From Ilyobacter polytropus DSM 2926 (GTDB lineage: Bacteria > Fusobacteriota > Fusobacteriia > Fusobacteriales > Fusobacteriaceae), in contig NC_014632.1 in NCBI RefSeq assembly GCF_000165505.1, positions 682,001 to 746,000 of the forward strand: DNA of 64,000 nt, in the 5' to 3' direction. The notes beneath the pieces were generated by a model that worked only from the letters and a program-made list of their open reading frames with translations, made no database searches and was not told the origin of the DNA. Shown here one piece after another: positions 11,573-22,046 of this stretch; the stretch's first letter is position 1; the number at the start of each line of letters is the position of its first letter. The position numbers and the translations under genes are program-made.

Positions 11573-12082
11573 ATGGAAGCAATTTTTAACCGTAGAAGTG
11601 TAAGAAAATATTCAGGACAAAAAGTAGAAGAGAGTAAAATAGAAAAAATTCTCAGAGCCGCTATGCAGGCTCCTAGTGCTGGGAATCAGCAAGCCTGGGA
11701 ATTTGTAGTGGTAAGGGACAAGGAGATGCTTAAAAAGTTATCAGAGGTAAGTCCTTACTCAAAAATGGCTGCAAATGCAGATGTTGTAATCGCAGTAATG
11801 GCCAACGAAGAGTATATGAGGTATCCTTCATACTGGCAGCAAGACTTGGGGGCAGCAACTGAGAACATTCTGCTTCAGGCAGTGACTGAGGGACTTGGAA
11901 GTGTTTGGATAGCAGTAGCACCTAGAGAAGACAGAATTTCTACTATGAGGGAAATATTTTCACTTCCTGAAACAGTGATACCTTTTTGCATGGTTGCCTT
12001 AGGATATCCTGATCAAGAGGTAAAATTATCTGACAAATGGGATGGAAATAAGGTACATTATGAGGAATACAAGCCTGTATAA
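11573..12082 (+). CDS. Nitroreductase family protein (FMN-dependent)
   Basis: A 169-residue member of the nitroreductase/NADH oxidase superfamily, flavoproteins that use FMN and NAD(P)H to reduce nitro compounds, quinones or other acceptors. N-terminal FMN-binding pattern RRSVRKYSG and APSAGNQQAWEF, then LGAATENILLQAVTEGLGSVWIAV, the hallmark central helix. Substrate cannot be read from sequence. A good GGGGG ribosome site lies before ATG 11573. It is a single-gene unit between two terminators. Two other nitroreductases (49213 and 57017) lie in this window. Confidence 0.92.
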   Translation: MEAIFNRRSVRKYSGQKVEESKIEKILRAAMQAPSAGNQQAWEFVVVRDKEMLKKLSEVSPYSKMAANADVVIAVMANEEYMRYPSYWQQDLGAATENILLQAVTEGLGSVWIAVAPREDRISTMREIFSLPETVIPFCMVALGYPDQEVKLSDKWDGNKVHYEEYKPV

Positions 12083-12093
12083 ATATAATAAGC

Positions 12094-12128
12094 AAATAAA
12101 AGAGGAGGCCTAGCCTCCTCTTTTATTT
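12094..12128 (+). terminator. Terminator after nitroreductase
   Basis: Long perfect inverted repeat AAATAAAAGAGGAGGC-CTA-GCCTCCTCTTTTATTT. It is symmetrical and could work in both directions. Confidence 0.9.
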
Positions 12129-12136
12129 GTGAAATT

Positions 12137-12166
12137 TTGACAAGTAACTACATAATTATGTATAAT
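12137..12166 (+). promoter_or_regulatory. Sigma-70-type promoter
   Basis: TTGACA (12137-12142), an 18-base spacer, and TATAAT (12161-12166). Both boxes match consensus perfectly. The start codon of the methyltransferase is 28 bases downstream of the -10. Confidence 0.85.
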
Positions 12167-12193
12167 TAGTGTTCGTAGAATGGAGGGGTATTA

Positions 12194-12841
12194 TTGAAGT
12201 GTCATTTATGTAACGGTGAAACAGAAGAATTTTTAGTAAAAAATAAGAAATTTGAACAGTTATATTATAGATGTAAAAATTGTAGTTTTATCTTTTTAGA
12301 AGAGAAAGCCTTGTTGAAAGGTTCGGAAGAACTTGAAAGATATGAGATGCACAATAACTCAATTGACGATCCTGTATACAGAGAATATTTTGAAAAATTT
12401 ATAGAATATTCTTTTGAAGACCTTGATAATGTAGAAAATATATTGGACTATGGATCCGGACCTGAACCTGTACTAGCTTCGGTTTTGAGGGAAAAAGGTT
12501 ATAAGGTGGATATTTATGACAAGTATTTCTCACCTGAAAAAATTTATAAAGACCGTAAATACGATGTAGTGTGTTCAACAGAAGTTATAGAGCATATATA
12601 TTACCCGATGGAAGTTCTAAAAGAGCTTGTAGGGTCTGTGAAAAAAAACGGTCACCTTATAATTATGACAAATTTTCATAAAGATTCCTGGACACACTTC
12701 AAAAATTGGTGGTATATCCAGGATCCTACTCACACGGTTTTTTACAGTATGAAAACTTTTAAGTTTATAGAAAAAGAATTTAAACTTAAAATTATAAAAA
12801 ACAATGGAAAAAATATAATAATTTTTAAAAAGGAGGATTGA
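12194..12841 (+). CDS. Zinc-ribbon class I SAM-dependent methyltransferase
   Basis: A 215-residue protein. The N-terminus has a zinc-ribbon (CHLCNG at residues 3-8 and CKNC at about residues 28-31), followed by a Methyltransf_11/23-type domain. The SAM-binding motif ILDYGSGPEP lies at about residue 90 and CSTEVIEHIYYPMEVLKEL is motif II/III. Such zinc-ribbon methyltransferases often act on sugars, quinones or small metabolites; the substrate is unknown. The start is TTG 12194 with GGAGGGG 7 bases upstream; no ATG is available in frame. The stop overlaps the start of the next gene by one base, so they are coupled. Confidence 0.8.
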   Translation: MKCHLCNGETEEFLVKNKKFEQLYYRCKNCSFIFLEEKALLKGSEELERYEMHNNSIDDPVYREYFEKFIEYSFEDLDNVENILDYGSGPEPVLASVLREKGYKVDIYDKYFSPEKIYKDRKYDVVCSTEVIEHIYYPMEVLKELVGSVKKNGHLIIMTNFHKDSWTHFKNWWYIQDPTHTVFYSMKTFKFIEKEFKLKIIKNNGKNIIIFKKED

Positions 12842-13677
12842 TGAAAGAGTTAAAATGGAGTTTGTTTTTTCTTTATCTGTTTCTACAAGTAGTGACCGTT
12901 TCTTCAGGAAACTACATGAGAAATATAAGCGATAAAAAGCCAGATGTGGTGGCAGTAAATACAAGAGAAAAAACAAGTTCAAATTACAAAATTATATACG
13001 TAGACAGTCCAGAGGACTTAAAAACAAAGGAAAAATCTAATAAATATGTCTATGCTGTCAGAAAAATAGACTTGAATTCCTATCCTGTGAAGGAAAAAAA
13101 AGAATTATTTGTAAACTTAATGATGCCTGCAATAGAAATTTCAAGAAATCAGATATTAGAAAACAAAAGCTTGGTAAAAAAAATAATAAAAAGAGGCAGT
13201 ATTAAGAATAAGGAGAAAGATAAGCTAGAGAGATTGTTTGACAATTATGGTATAGAGGATAAAGATACAAAACAACTTCTTGAAAAAATGATTGTTCCAC
13301 CCACTTCACTTATTTTAAGTCAGGCAGCTCTAGAAAGTGGCTGGGGAACCTCTAGATTTTTTAGAGAGGGAAACAATGTTTTTGGGATATGGTCCTATGA
13401 CAGCAGTGATGAACGTATGAAAGCGGGAGAAACAAGAGAAAATGGTTTTACTGCACATCTTAAAAAATTTAGTAATTTAAAAGAGGCTGTAGACGCGTAT
13501 ATTCTGCTTATTTCTACAGGAAGTGCATATGAAAGTCTCAGAAAAGGTATAAACAGAGGAGAGAATTCTGAAAAACTGGCGAAATATCTGGTGAAATATT
13601 CTGAACTCGGATATAGTTACACTGAGAGAATCGAAAAGGTTATAAGGGTCAATGACTTAGAAAAATACGATATTTAG
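12841..13677 (+). CDS. Bax-like glucosaminidase domain protein (peptidoglycan hydrolase)
   Basis: A 278-residue protein with an N-terminal hydrophobic segment (SLFFLYLFLQVVTVSSG) that is either a signal peptide or an anchor. The C-terminal half has the glucosaminidase/Bax pattern PPTSLILSQAALESGWGTSR followed by EGNNVFGIW, close to E. coli Bax and FlgJ-type enzymes; the glutamate of ALESGWG is the expected catalytic acid. It probably cuts N-acetylglucosaminyl bonds in the periplasm. I start at ATG 12841 because AGGAGG ends 4 bases upstream; a TTG at 12838 is possible. It is coupled to the upstream methyltransferase. Confidence 0.85.
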   Translation: MKELKWSLFFLYLFLQVVTVSSGNYMRNISDKKPDVVAVNTREKTSSNYKIIYVDSPEDLKTKEKSNKYVYAVRKIDLNSYPVKEKKELFVNLMMPAIEISRNQILENKSLVKKIIKRGSIKNKEKDKLERLFDNYGIEDKDTKQLLEKMIVPPTSLILSQAALESGWGTSRFFREGNNVFGIWSYDSSDERMKAGETRENGFTAHLKKFSNLKEAVDAYILLISTGSAYESLRKGINRGENSEKLAKYLVKYSELGYSYTERIEKVIRVNDLEKYDI

Positions 13678-13685
13678 GAGGTATA

Positions 13686-15374
13686 ATGAATAGAATTTAT
13701 TATAGTGATAACTTTCAGGTGGAAGATATAGAAAGTGTAAAAAATGAGCTTCAAAAACTTTTGGAAAAAGATCTGAAAAGTGTCGAAGACTTAGAAAAAT
13801 ATATAGATAAATATAATGAGTTAAGTGCCATAGTAGAAGAGGTCATGGCCTGGAAATATATCAAAATGACAAGATTTGCGGATCAGGAAGAGTACTCTAA
13901 GGATTTTAACGAATTTTACGGGACAATCATATCTGAATTTAACAGACAGTCATTTCATATAAATAAAAAAATATATGATAGTCTTTATATCAGTAAACTG
14001 CCTGAAGAGAGGTACAAAAATTATAAACTTATTTTAAAAAATGATATTGATATTTTTGAGGAAAAAAATATTCCTCTTCAGATTGAGGAAAATGAACTTT
14101 CAAATCAGTATGGAGAGATAATTTCAAAAATAATCATTGAGTTTCAAGGAGAAAGCTACACCCTTTCCCAAATGAACAGGTTTCTTAAAGATAATGACAG
14201 AAAAATCAGGGAAGAGGCGTGGAAAAAGATATATGTCGCAGTTTCGGAGAAAAAATCTGAATTAAACGAGCTATTTAACAAACTTTTAAAGATAAGAGTT
14301 GAAATGGCTAAGAATAAGAATTTTGAAAACTACAGAGATTATATGCATAAGGCAAAGGGAAGATTTTCATATACTCCAGAGGATTTATACAAATTTCATG
14401 AATCTGTGGAAAAAGTAATAGTTCCGATGCTGAGAGAGATAAATGAAAAAAAGAAAGTGAAAATAAATCTTGATACACTTCGTCCTTGGGATACAGAGGC
14501 TAGTGAAGACGGGAAAATATTAAAACCTTTTGAAAATGAAAAAGAACTACTGGAAAAGGGAATATCTGCCTTGATGGATGTAAAAGAAGAGTTTGGTTCA
14601 AAGCTTCGATACATGGCTGAAAAAGAGTTCTTAGATCTTGGAAACAGAAAAGGAAAGGCTCCTGGAGGATATAATTATCCCTTGAGTGAAAGTGGAGCCG
14701 CATTTATATTTATGAATGCAGTGGGAGTACAAAGGGATGTTGTGACCCTTATGCATGAGGCCGGGCATGCTCTTCACTCTTTTGCTACAAAAGACGAGAG
14801 ACTGATGTCTTATAAAGAAACTCCTAGTGAGGTAGCAGAGCTGGCATCTATGTCCATGGAATTTATCAGTATGGATAAGTGGCAGAGGTTTTATGAAAAA
14901 AAAGAGGACTTTAAAAAAGCACAGAAAGAGCAGATTATAGGGGCACTTCAGACTTTTCCGTGGGTTATGACAGTGGATGCCTTTCAGCACTGGATATATC
15001 TTAACCCAGATCATACCCAAAAAGAAAGAGATGCAAAGTTTGAAGAACTAATGGATAGATTTAACACTAAAGTAAACTGGCAGGGCTTAGCAAATGAAAA
15101 ATCCATGGTCTGGCTAAAGCAGCTTCATATTTTTGAAGTTCCTTTTTATTATATAGAATATGCAATAAGTCAGCTTGGAGCAATAGGAATGTATAAGAAT
15201 TATAAACAAAATCCAGAAACCACCCTTATTAAGTATGAAGAATTTCTTTCTTTAGGCTACTCTAAATCAATAGAAGAAATATATGAGACTGCCGGAATAA
15301 AGTTTGATTTTTCTGAAGGATATATAAGTGAACTAGCGAACTTCTTAAAAGGAGAGTTAGAAAAGTTAGATTAG
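13686..15374 (+). CDS. M3 family oligoendopeptidase (cytoplasmic)
   Basis: A 562-residue zinc metallopeptidase of family M3. The active site HEAGHALH lies at residues 357-364, with the downstream glutamate in ETPSEVAELASMSME as expected for the third zinc ligand. No signal peptide is present, so it acts on peptides in the cytoplasm. AGGAGG precedes ATG 13686. A second, exported M3 enzyme is at 31921-33909. Confidence 0.93.
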   Translation: MNRIYYSDNFQVEDIESVKNELQKLLEKDLKSVEDLEKYIDKYNELSAIVEEVMAWKYIKMTRFADQEEYSKDFNEFYGTIISEFNRQSFHINKKIYDSLYISKLPEERYKNYKLILKNDIDIFEEKNIPLQIEENELSNQYGEIISKIIIEFQGESYTLSQMNRFLKDNDRKIREEAWKKIYVAVSEKKSELNELFNKLLKIRVEMAKNKNFENYRDYMHKAKGRFSYTPEDLYKFHESVEKVIVPMLREINEKKKVKINLDTLRPWDTEASEDGKILKPFENEKELLEKGISALMDVKEEFGSKLRYMAEKEFLDLGNRKGKAPGGYNYPLSESGAAFIFMNAVGVQRDVVTLMHEAGHALHSFATKDERLMSYKETPSEVAELASMSMEFISMDKWQRFYEKKEDFKKAQKEQIIGALQTFPWVMTVDAFQHWIYLNPDHTQKERDAKFEELMDRFNTKVNWQGLANEKSMVWLKQLHIFEVPFYYIEYAISQLGAIGMYKNYKQNPETTLIKYEEFLSLGYSKSIEEIYETAGIKFDFSEGYISELANFLKGELEKLD

Positions 15375-15399
15375 ATAAATGTTTTATAAGGGGGATATA

Positions 15400-15819
15400 A
15401 TGTATTTATGGACTGTTTTCTTTTTGTTTTTTATAGATGTTTTCAGCAAAGTAATAGCAGAAAAGAAATTGAAATTTCATCCTAAAAGTATTTTATCCGG
15501 AGCGATTCACCTTTATTATGTAAGGAATTTTGGTATTGCATTCAATAAACTAAGTCATAAAAAGTGGCTTATTCTTACATTAAATTTTGTTTTGCTTATT
15601 TATATAACTTCTCTCTATACCGCTCCAAATATAAATAAGATGGGCCTCTCCCTTGTGCTGGCAGGCGGACTGGGGAATACCCTAAACAGACTGTTCAGAG
15701 GCTATGTGATTGATTTTATATATTTTAATATAAAGGGATCTCCGGTTTTTAACATGGCAGACTTTTATATACTATCTGGGATTATAGTGATTCTCCTAGA
15801 GGAAATTTTAATTATTTAA
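15400..15819 (+). CDS. lspA: Lipoprotein signal peptidase LspA
   Basis: LspA cuts the signal peptide of prolipoproteins in the inner membrane. This small version (139 residues) has four hydrophobic segments and both catalytic aspartates in context: GYVIDF, and FNMAD in the last conserved box. The other family boxes are VRNFGIAFN and GGLGNTLNRL; the latter has NR where most members have DR. I start at ATG 15400 because AAGGGGG lies 6 bases upstream; an in-frame ATG at 15379 has no ribosome site. It lies between the M3 peptidase and ygjP. Confidence 0.88.
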   Translation: MYLWTVFFLFFIDVFSKVIAEKKLKFHPKSILSGAIHLYYVRNFGIAFNKLSHKKWLILTLNFVLLIYITSLYTAPNINKMGLSLVLAGGLGNTLNRLFRGYVIDFIYFNIKGSPVFNMADFYILSGIIVILLEEILII

Positions 15820-15841
15820 TGTAACTTATGAAAGGGAAAAG

Positions 15842-16348
15842 ATGGAAAGACTAAAGTATCTCGGAGCTTATGACTCCAAATTAAAGGAACAGGTTATAAC
15901 ACTTATAGAAAATAAAAATCTCGGAAAGTTAATTTTAAAAAAATATCCCACTCCCCATAATATAACAACAGATAAAATGCTTTATGATTATGTTATAGAT
16001 ATAAAAAATAAGTATCTGAAAAAATCCAATCCCATAAGCAAGGTTTCCTATGATTCAAAGATCAATTTTTCAAATCAGGCACTGGGACTCCATACTTATG
16101 TATCCCGAGTCCAGGGAAACAAATTAAAGACGAAAAATGAGATTAAGATTTCCAGTCAGTTTAAAAAAATGCCCTTGGAATTTTTGAAAATGATAGTGGT
16201 TCATGAATTGGCCCACCTAAAAGAAAAATCCCATGACAAGTCTTTTTATAAACTTTGTGAATATATAGAGCCAAACTATCACCAGTTAGAATTTGATATG
16301 AGATTGTATCTTACCTATATGGACATTTTTAAGAAGTCATTGTATTAA
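15842..16348 (+). CDS. ygjP: YgjP family metal-dependent protein
   Basis: A 168-residue protein with the HELAH zinc motif at residues 121-125 (VVHELAHLKEKSHDKSFY). It resembles E. coli YgjP along its whole length, including the ATDKxLYxY-like, ALGLHTxVSRVQG and EPxYHQLEFDxRLxL segments. The fold resembles WssB/SprT minigluzincins; E. coli YgjP has been reported to act on UTP, so a peptidase role is not certain. It follows lspA by 22 bases. Confidence 0.85.
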   Translation: MERLKYLGAYDSKLKEQVITLIENKNLGKLILKKYPTPHNITTDKMLYDYVIDIKNKYLKKSNPISKVSYDSKINFSNQALGLHTYVSRVQGNKLKTKNEIKISSQFKKMPLEFLKMIVVHELAHLKEKSHDKSFYKLCEYIEPNYHQLEFDMRLYLTYMDIFKKSLY

Positions 16349-16431
16349 ATTTCTTTGAAGTTGTAAGTTATCTGTGCTAAAATAATCAGTGCTGACAATA
16401 TGTAGAGTTTGGTTTATGAATAGGAGAGTGT

Positions 16432-17019
16432 ATGAAAAAAAGACTTTACTTCGATAAAATCGAAGACATGAAGTATATATCCCATCTGGACATGATGAGA
16501 TTTCTAGAAAGGCTTTTAAAAAAGGCTAAGATAGAAGTCAAGTATTCAGAAGGATTTCACCCGAGACCTAAGATGTCATTTGGTAATCCAGTATCTTTAG
16601 GAGTAGAGGCTTATGATGAGGTAATGGACCTAGAGCTTTTAGTGGAGATGGACAACAAAGTTCTTTTAGAGAAACTAAATGCAGAGTGTCCTCTGGGATT
16701 TAGATTTAAAGGTGCAGAGGATGTCCCTAGAAAATCAAGTATTGCAGAGGAATTTCAGATAATGATATATGAGATATCTGGAGATGAAAAAACACTTGAA
16801 AAACTCAAAAGACTTCTTGAACAGGATGATATTATAGAGGTCAAGATTAAAAAAGGTAAAAGAAAAGAGAGAAATCTCAAAGAAAGAATACAGTATTATA
16901 AAATAGAGGAAAGTAAGCTTCGTCTAGAACTTATAAATACCTCTCCAAATGTATTTTTGGGAATGGCTGAAATAAGTCCCACAGAAGTTGAAATAAAAAA
17001 ATTAGGATATAGAAAGTAA
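16432..17019 (+). CDS. TIGR03936 / DUF2344 family protein
   Basis: A 195-residue protein that starts with the family pattern LYFDKIEDMKYISHLDMMRF and continues with SEGFHPRPKMSFGNPVSLG. In many Firmicutes this domain is fused to or next to a B12-binding radical SAM protein before rng and rplU. Here it stands alone, just upstream of serS, with no radical SAM partner nearby. Its biochemical role is unknown. GGAGAG precedes ATG 16432. Confidence 0.82.
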   Translation: MKKRLYFDKIEDMKYISHLDMMRFLERLLKKAKIEVKYSEGFHPRPKMSFGNPVSLGVEAYDEVMDLELLVEMDNKVLLEKLNAECPLGFRFKGAEDVPRKSSIAEEFQIMIYEISGDEKTLEKLKRLLEQDDIIEVKIKKGKRKERNLKERIQYYKIEESKLRLELINTSPNVFLGMAEISPTEVEIKKLGYRK

Positions 17020-17040
17020 GAAAGAGGAGGAGAGTTTGGT

Positions 17041-18312
17041 ATGTTAGATTTGAGATACATGCGTGACAACATCGAATTTTTAAAGGGGATGCTGAAAAAC
17101 AGAAATGCTTCAGTAGATCTTGACGACTTTGAACAGCTAGATGCAGAAAGAAGAGACCTTCTTACTGAGGTTGAAGCATTAAAACATAAAAGAAACAATG
17201 TTTCCCAAGAGGTAGGGAAATTAAAAAGAGAGAAAAAAGATGCCTCTCATATAATAGCTGAGATGGGAACGGTTTCTTCGAAAATAAAAGAGCTAGATTC
17301 AAAACTTTCAGAAATAGATTCAAAACTTCAGTATTATCAGATGACTATACCAAATGTATATCATGAATCCACTCCTGTAGGAAAAGATGAAGAGGACAAC
17401 CTTCTTGTGAGAACTTGGGGAGAACCTACTGAATTTGAATATGAGCCAAAAAATCACTGGGAACTTGGTGAAGAGCTAGGGATTCTTGATTTTGAAAGAG
17501 GAGCAAAACTAGGTGGAGCTAGATTTACAGTTTATAGAGGGCTTGGTGCCAGATTAGAGAGAGCATTAATAAACTTCATGCTTGATCTTCATACAACTGA
17601 ACATGGCTATACTGAGCATATAACTCCTTTTCTAGTAAGAAGAGATATTTGTGAAGGTACAGGACAACTTCCGAAATTTGAAGATGACATGTATAAGACA
17701 ACAGACGAGATGTTCCTTATATCAACGTCTGAAATAACACTTACCAACCTCCACAGAAAAGAGATATTAGAAGAAAGTGACCTTCCAAAATACTATACTG
17801 CTCACTCTCCTTGTTTTAGAAGAGAGGCAGGTTCATATGGAAGAGATGTAAAAGGACTTATAAGACAGCACCAGTTTAATAAAGTAGAGATGGTAAAAAT
17901 AACAACACCTGAAAACTCTTATGATGAATTAGATAAAATGGTTGTAAATGCTGAGACTGTTCTTCAGAAACTAGGACTTCCTTACAGACTTGTACAGCTT
18001 TGTAGTGGGGATATAGGATTCTCTGCAGCAAAAACTTATGACCTTGAAGTATGGCTTCCAGGACAAGGGAAATACAGAGAGATCTCGTCTTGTTCAAACT
18101 GCGGGGATTTTCAGGCAAGAAGAATGGGATTAAAGTACAGACCAGAAGGAACTAAAAAGAGTGAGTTTGTTAATACACTAAATGGTTCTGGAGTAGCAGT
18201 GGGAAGAGCCCTTCTTGCAATAATGGAAAACTACCAGCAGGAAGATGGTTCAATAATTATACCAGAAGCTTTAAGACCTTATATGGGGGGAATAGATGTT
18301 ATTAAAAAGTAG
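17041..18312 (+). CDS. serS: Serine--tRNA ligase
   Basis: SerRS charges tRNA-Ser and tRNA-Sec. The 423 residues have the N-terminal tRNA-binding coiled coil (about residues 28-105), motif 2 ([20 protein letters not shown]) and motif 3 ([18 protein letters not shown]) of class II synthetases. Start ATG 17041 follows GAGGAGAG. Since this organism uses selenocysteine, this enzyme should also provide Ser-tRNA-Sec. The 3' end overlaps the next gene by 17 bases. Confidence 0.97.
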   Translation: MLDLRYMRDNIEFLKGMLKNRNASVDLDDFEQLDAERRDLLTEVEALKHKRNNVSQEVGKLKREKKDASHIIAEMGTVSSKIKELDSKLSEIDSKLQYYQMTIPNVYHESTPVGKDEEDNLLVRTWGEPTEFEYEPKNHWELGEELGILDFERGAKLGGARFTVYRGLGARLERALINFMLDLHTTEHGYTEHITPFLVRRDICEGTGQLPKFEDDMYKTTDEMFLISTSEITLTNLHRKEILEESDLPKYYTAHSPCFRREAGSYGRDVKGLIRQHQFNKVEMVKITTPENSYDELDKMVVNAETVLQKLGLPYRLVQLCSGDIGFSAAKTYDLEVWLPGQGKYREISSCSNCGDFQARRMGLKYRPEGTKKSEFVNTLNGSGVAVGRALLAIMENYQQEDGSIIIPEALRPYMGGIDVIKK

Positions 18313-18769
18313 TTTGTTCTTGCTTTTTATAGGAAATATCTATTTCAGTAAACCTCTTAATATGATAAGCATAGCAGTTGTTCTGCTTTTGATAAATTTA
18401 TTTTGTAATAAAGATTTTAAAAAATGTCTTAAAAAAATGAAATTTTTGTTTTTTTTCTACTTGGGCACCTGTCTTTTTCAACTTTTTTATCTTCAAGAAG
18501 GTGAAGTCCTTTGGAGAATATACAATTTTTATATCACAAAACCTGGTCTTATTTCGGCGGCTGTTAATTTTATGAGGATAAGTAACCTTATTATGATTTC
18601 CTGGATGGTAAATTCTAAAGGAATACTAAAGGGGAGGTTAAGAAATTATCAGGTAGTGGTTGAAAATGTTATGGAGCTTGTTCCTGAGGTTTTGACCATG
18701 TTTAAAAGGCGTATGAAGTTAAAATGGTTTTTTAGATATATTTTGACTAGAATAAAGAGTAAAATATGA
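18296..18769 (+). CDS. Small membrane protein, possibly CbiQ/EcfT-like
   Basis: A 157-residue protein of unknown function. It has hydrophobic segments at about residues 4-20, 24-38, 48-64 and 88-105 and a strongly basic C-terminus ([20 protein letters not shown]). The arrangement is reminiscent of the transmembrane protein of energy-coupling factor transporters, but it is short and I see no clear coupling-helix motif, so this is a weak guess. The start ATG 18296 lies inside the serS 3' end, with GGGGGG just upstream. Confidence 0.6.
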   Translation: MLLKSSLFLLFIGNIYFSKPLNMISIAVVLLLINLFCNKDFKKCLKKMKFLFFFYLGTCLFQLFYLQEGEVLWRIYNFYITKPGLISAAVNFMRISNLIMISWMVNSKGILKGRLRNYQVVVENVMELVPEVLTMFKRRMKLKWFFRYILTRIKSKI

Positions 18770-18781
18770 CCGTGTTTAAGT

Positions 18782-18810
18782 TTGATTTTAGGGTATAAAT
18801 TTGTTAGAAT
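18782..18810 (+). promoter_or_regulatory. Promoter of the aldolase gene
   Basis: TTGATT (18782-18787), a 17-base spacer and TAGAAT (18805-18810), 35 bases upstream of the fba start codon. Confidence 0.65.
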
Positions 18811-18844
18811 AAATATATAAAAAATTTTAAGTGGAGGGTTATCA

Positions 18845-19825
18845 ATGAAATATAACTACAAAGATCTAGGTCTTGTAAACACAAGAGAGATGTTTAAAGC
18901 TGCCAACGAAAAAGGGTATGCAGTACCTGCATTTAACTTTAACAACATGGAACAGGGTATGGCTATAGTTGAGGCATGTGCTGAGATGGGTTCTCCTGTA
19001 ATCCTACAATGTTCTTCTGGTGCTAGAAAATATATGGGAAAAGAGATAGTTCCTATGCTTGCAAAAGGATTAGTAGAGCATGTAAGAGCTAAGGGTTCTG
19101 ATATACCAGTGGCATTACATTTAGATCACGGATCTGATTTAGAGTTAATCAAAGACTGTATCGACTATGGATTCTCATCTGTTATGATAGATGGTTCACA
19201 CTATGATTTTGAAAAAAATATTATAGTATCTAAAGAAGCTGCAGACTATGCTCATAAATTTGACGTAACAGTAGAAGCTGAGCTTGGAGTTTTAGCAGGA
19301 GTAGAAGACGATGTAGTAGCAGACGAGCACGTATTCACTCAGCCTGAAGAGGTAGAGGAATTTGTATCTAGAACTGGAGTAGATTCCCTTGCAATAGCAA
19401 TTGGAACTTCTCACGGAGCACACAAGTTCAAACCTGGAAGCGACCCTAAATTAAAACTTGACATACTTGCTGAAATAGAGAGAAAGATCCCTGGATTCCC
19501 TATCGTACTTCATGGTTCTTCAGCAGTACCTGCAAAATATGTAGATATGATAAAAGAGTTCGGTGGAGAGCTTACAGATGCTATAGGTATCCCCGATGAT
19601 CAGCTTAGAGGAGCTACAAAATCAGCTGTTTCTAAGATCAATGTTGATACAGATGGAAGACTTGCATTTACAGCTGGAATAAGAAAAGTATTTGGTACAA
19701 ACCCTAAAGAGTTTGACCCAAGAAAATACTTAGGACCTGCAATGAAAGAGATGAAAGAATACTACCAATCTAAAATAGTAGATGTATTCGGATCTGAAGG
19801 AGCTTATAAGAAAGCTGCTAAATAA
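18845..19825 (+). CDS. fba: Fructose-bisphosphate aldolase, class II
   Basis: This zinc enzyme splits fructose 1,6-bisphosphate in glycolysis. The 326 residues have HLDHGSD at about 92-98 (zinc ligand and catalytic region), EAELGVLAGVED, SHGAHKF and VLHGSSAVP. The two histidine-containing motifs identify class II. It is a single-gene unit with a good promoter and a strong terminator, and uses well-adapted codons, as expected for a highly expressed glycolytic gene. Confidence 0.96.
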   Translation: MKYNYKDLGLVNTREMFKAANEKGYAVPAFNFNNMEQGMAIVEACAEMGSPVILQCSSGARKYMGKEIVPMLAKGLVEHVRAKGSDIPVALHLDHGSDLELIKDCIDYGFSSVMIDGSHYDFEKNIIVSKEAADYAHKFDVTVEAELGVLAGVEDDVVADEHVFTQPEEVEEFVSRTGVDSLAIAIGTSHGAHKFKPGSDPKLKLDILAEIERKIPGFPIVLHGSSAVPAKYVDMIKEFGGELTDAIGIPDDQLRGATKSAVSKINVDTDGRLAFTAGIRKVFGTNPKEFDPRKYLGPAMKEMKEYYQSKIVDVFGSEGAYKKAAK

Positions 19826-19832
19826 ATATAAT

Positions 19833-19866
19833 TAAAAAACCCCGCTTTTTAGGCGGGGTTTTTACT
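19833..19866. terminator. Terminator between fba and the facing small gene
   Basis: AAAAAACCCCGC-TTTTTAG-GCGGGGTTTTT. Symmetrical, between two convergent genes, so it probably serves both strands. Confidence 0.9.
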
Positions 19867-19867
19867 A

Positions 19868-20035
19868 TTAAGACTCTTTTTTAAACCTTTCAAACATAGA
19901 TGTTAGCTGTTCTAATTCTTCAGTATATTTTTTTATGAGTATATCATTTTCTTCGGCATATGCTTTTTCAAGATCTTTTTCAAGTTGGTTCATTTTTTCT
20001 CTACAATCTTCTAATTTTTCTCTACACTTTTCCAT
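19868..20035 (-). CDS. Small charged coiled-coil protein, 55 residues
   Basis: I do not recognise this gene. It reads MEKCREKLEDCREKMNQLEK and continues as an almost fully charged amphipathic helix ending in FERFKKES. It has a near-perfect ribosome site (AGGAGGTAGGCTAT before the ATG at 20035) and its stop lies at the foot of the shared terminator, so it is likely a real gene. It runs opposite to fba and pyrG and starts about 130 bases upstream of the pyrG promoter. The two cysteines sit in a repeated KCREKLEDCREK pattern. Function unknown. Confidence 0.72.
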   Translation of the reverse strand: MEKCREKLEDCREKMNQLEKDLEKAYAEENDILIKKYTEELEQLTSMFERFKKES

Positions 20036-20165
20036 ATAGCCTACCTCCTGATAAATAATATTACTATTAATTAGTTACAACGACAGATAAAAAAAACCTT
20101 TAAAAAAACTAAAAAATAATTTAAAAAATTAAGAAATTACTATTGATATTAAGTGTAAAAAAATC

Positions 20166-20194
20166 TTGAAAATAACTAAAAGTCGTGATATACT
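20166..20194 (+). promoter_or_regulatory. pyrG promoter
   Basis: TTGAAA (20166-20171), a 17-base spacer and TATACT (20189-20194). It gives a leader of about 165 bases before pyrG. Confidence 0.78.
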
Positions 20195-20289
20195 TTTACG
20201 AGTGATTAAAGAAATCTATTAATTTATAGTGAACACAGAACCTAATAATTTTTGAAATGAGTTTTAGAAATTTATTTCAAAAAAAAATC

Positions 20290-20323
20290 TCTTGAGACGA
20301 TTTTTTTTTTTCGTCTTTTTTTA
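20290..20323 (+). promoter_or_regulatory. Terminator-like hairpin in the pyrG leader (possible attenuator)
   Basis: AGACGA (20295-20300), an 11-ish base T-rich loop, TCGTCT (20311-20316), then a T run. It lies between the pyrG promoter and its ribosome site, where a terminator would stop transcription before the gene. In some Firmicutes pyrG is controlled by leader attenuation; whether this one is regulated cannot be seen. Confidence 0.6.
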
Positions 20324-20349
20324 TTGTCAATTATTAATTAGAAATTTAA

Positions 20350-21975
<1,626 letters not shown>

Positions 21976-22022
21976 AAAAACCAGGAGAATGAATTTTTTA
22001 ATTCATATCTCCTGGTTTTTAT
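21976..22022. terminator. Bidirectional terminator between pyrG and the DUF1361 gene
   Basis: AAAAACCAGGAGA and ATGAATT on the left pair with AATTCAT and TCTCCTGGTTTTT on the right. T tails on both strands. Confidence 0.9.
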
Positions 22023-22046
22023 TTGTATTTTGCAACTAAAATTGTA

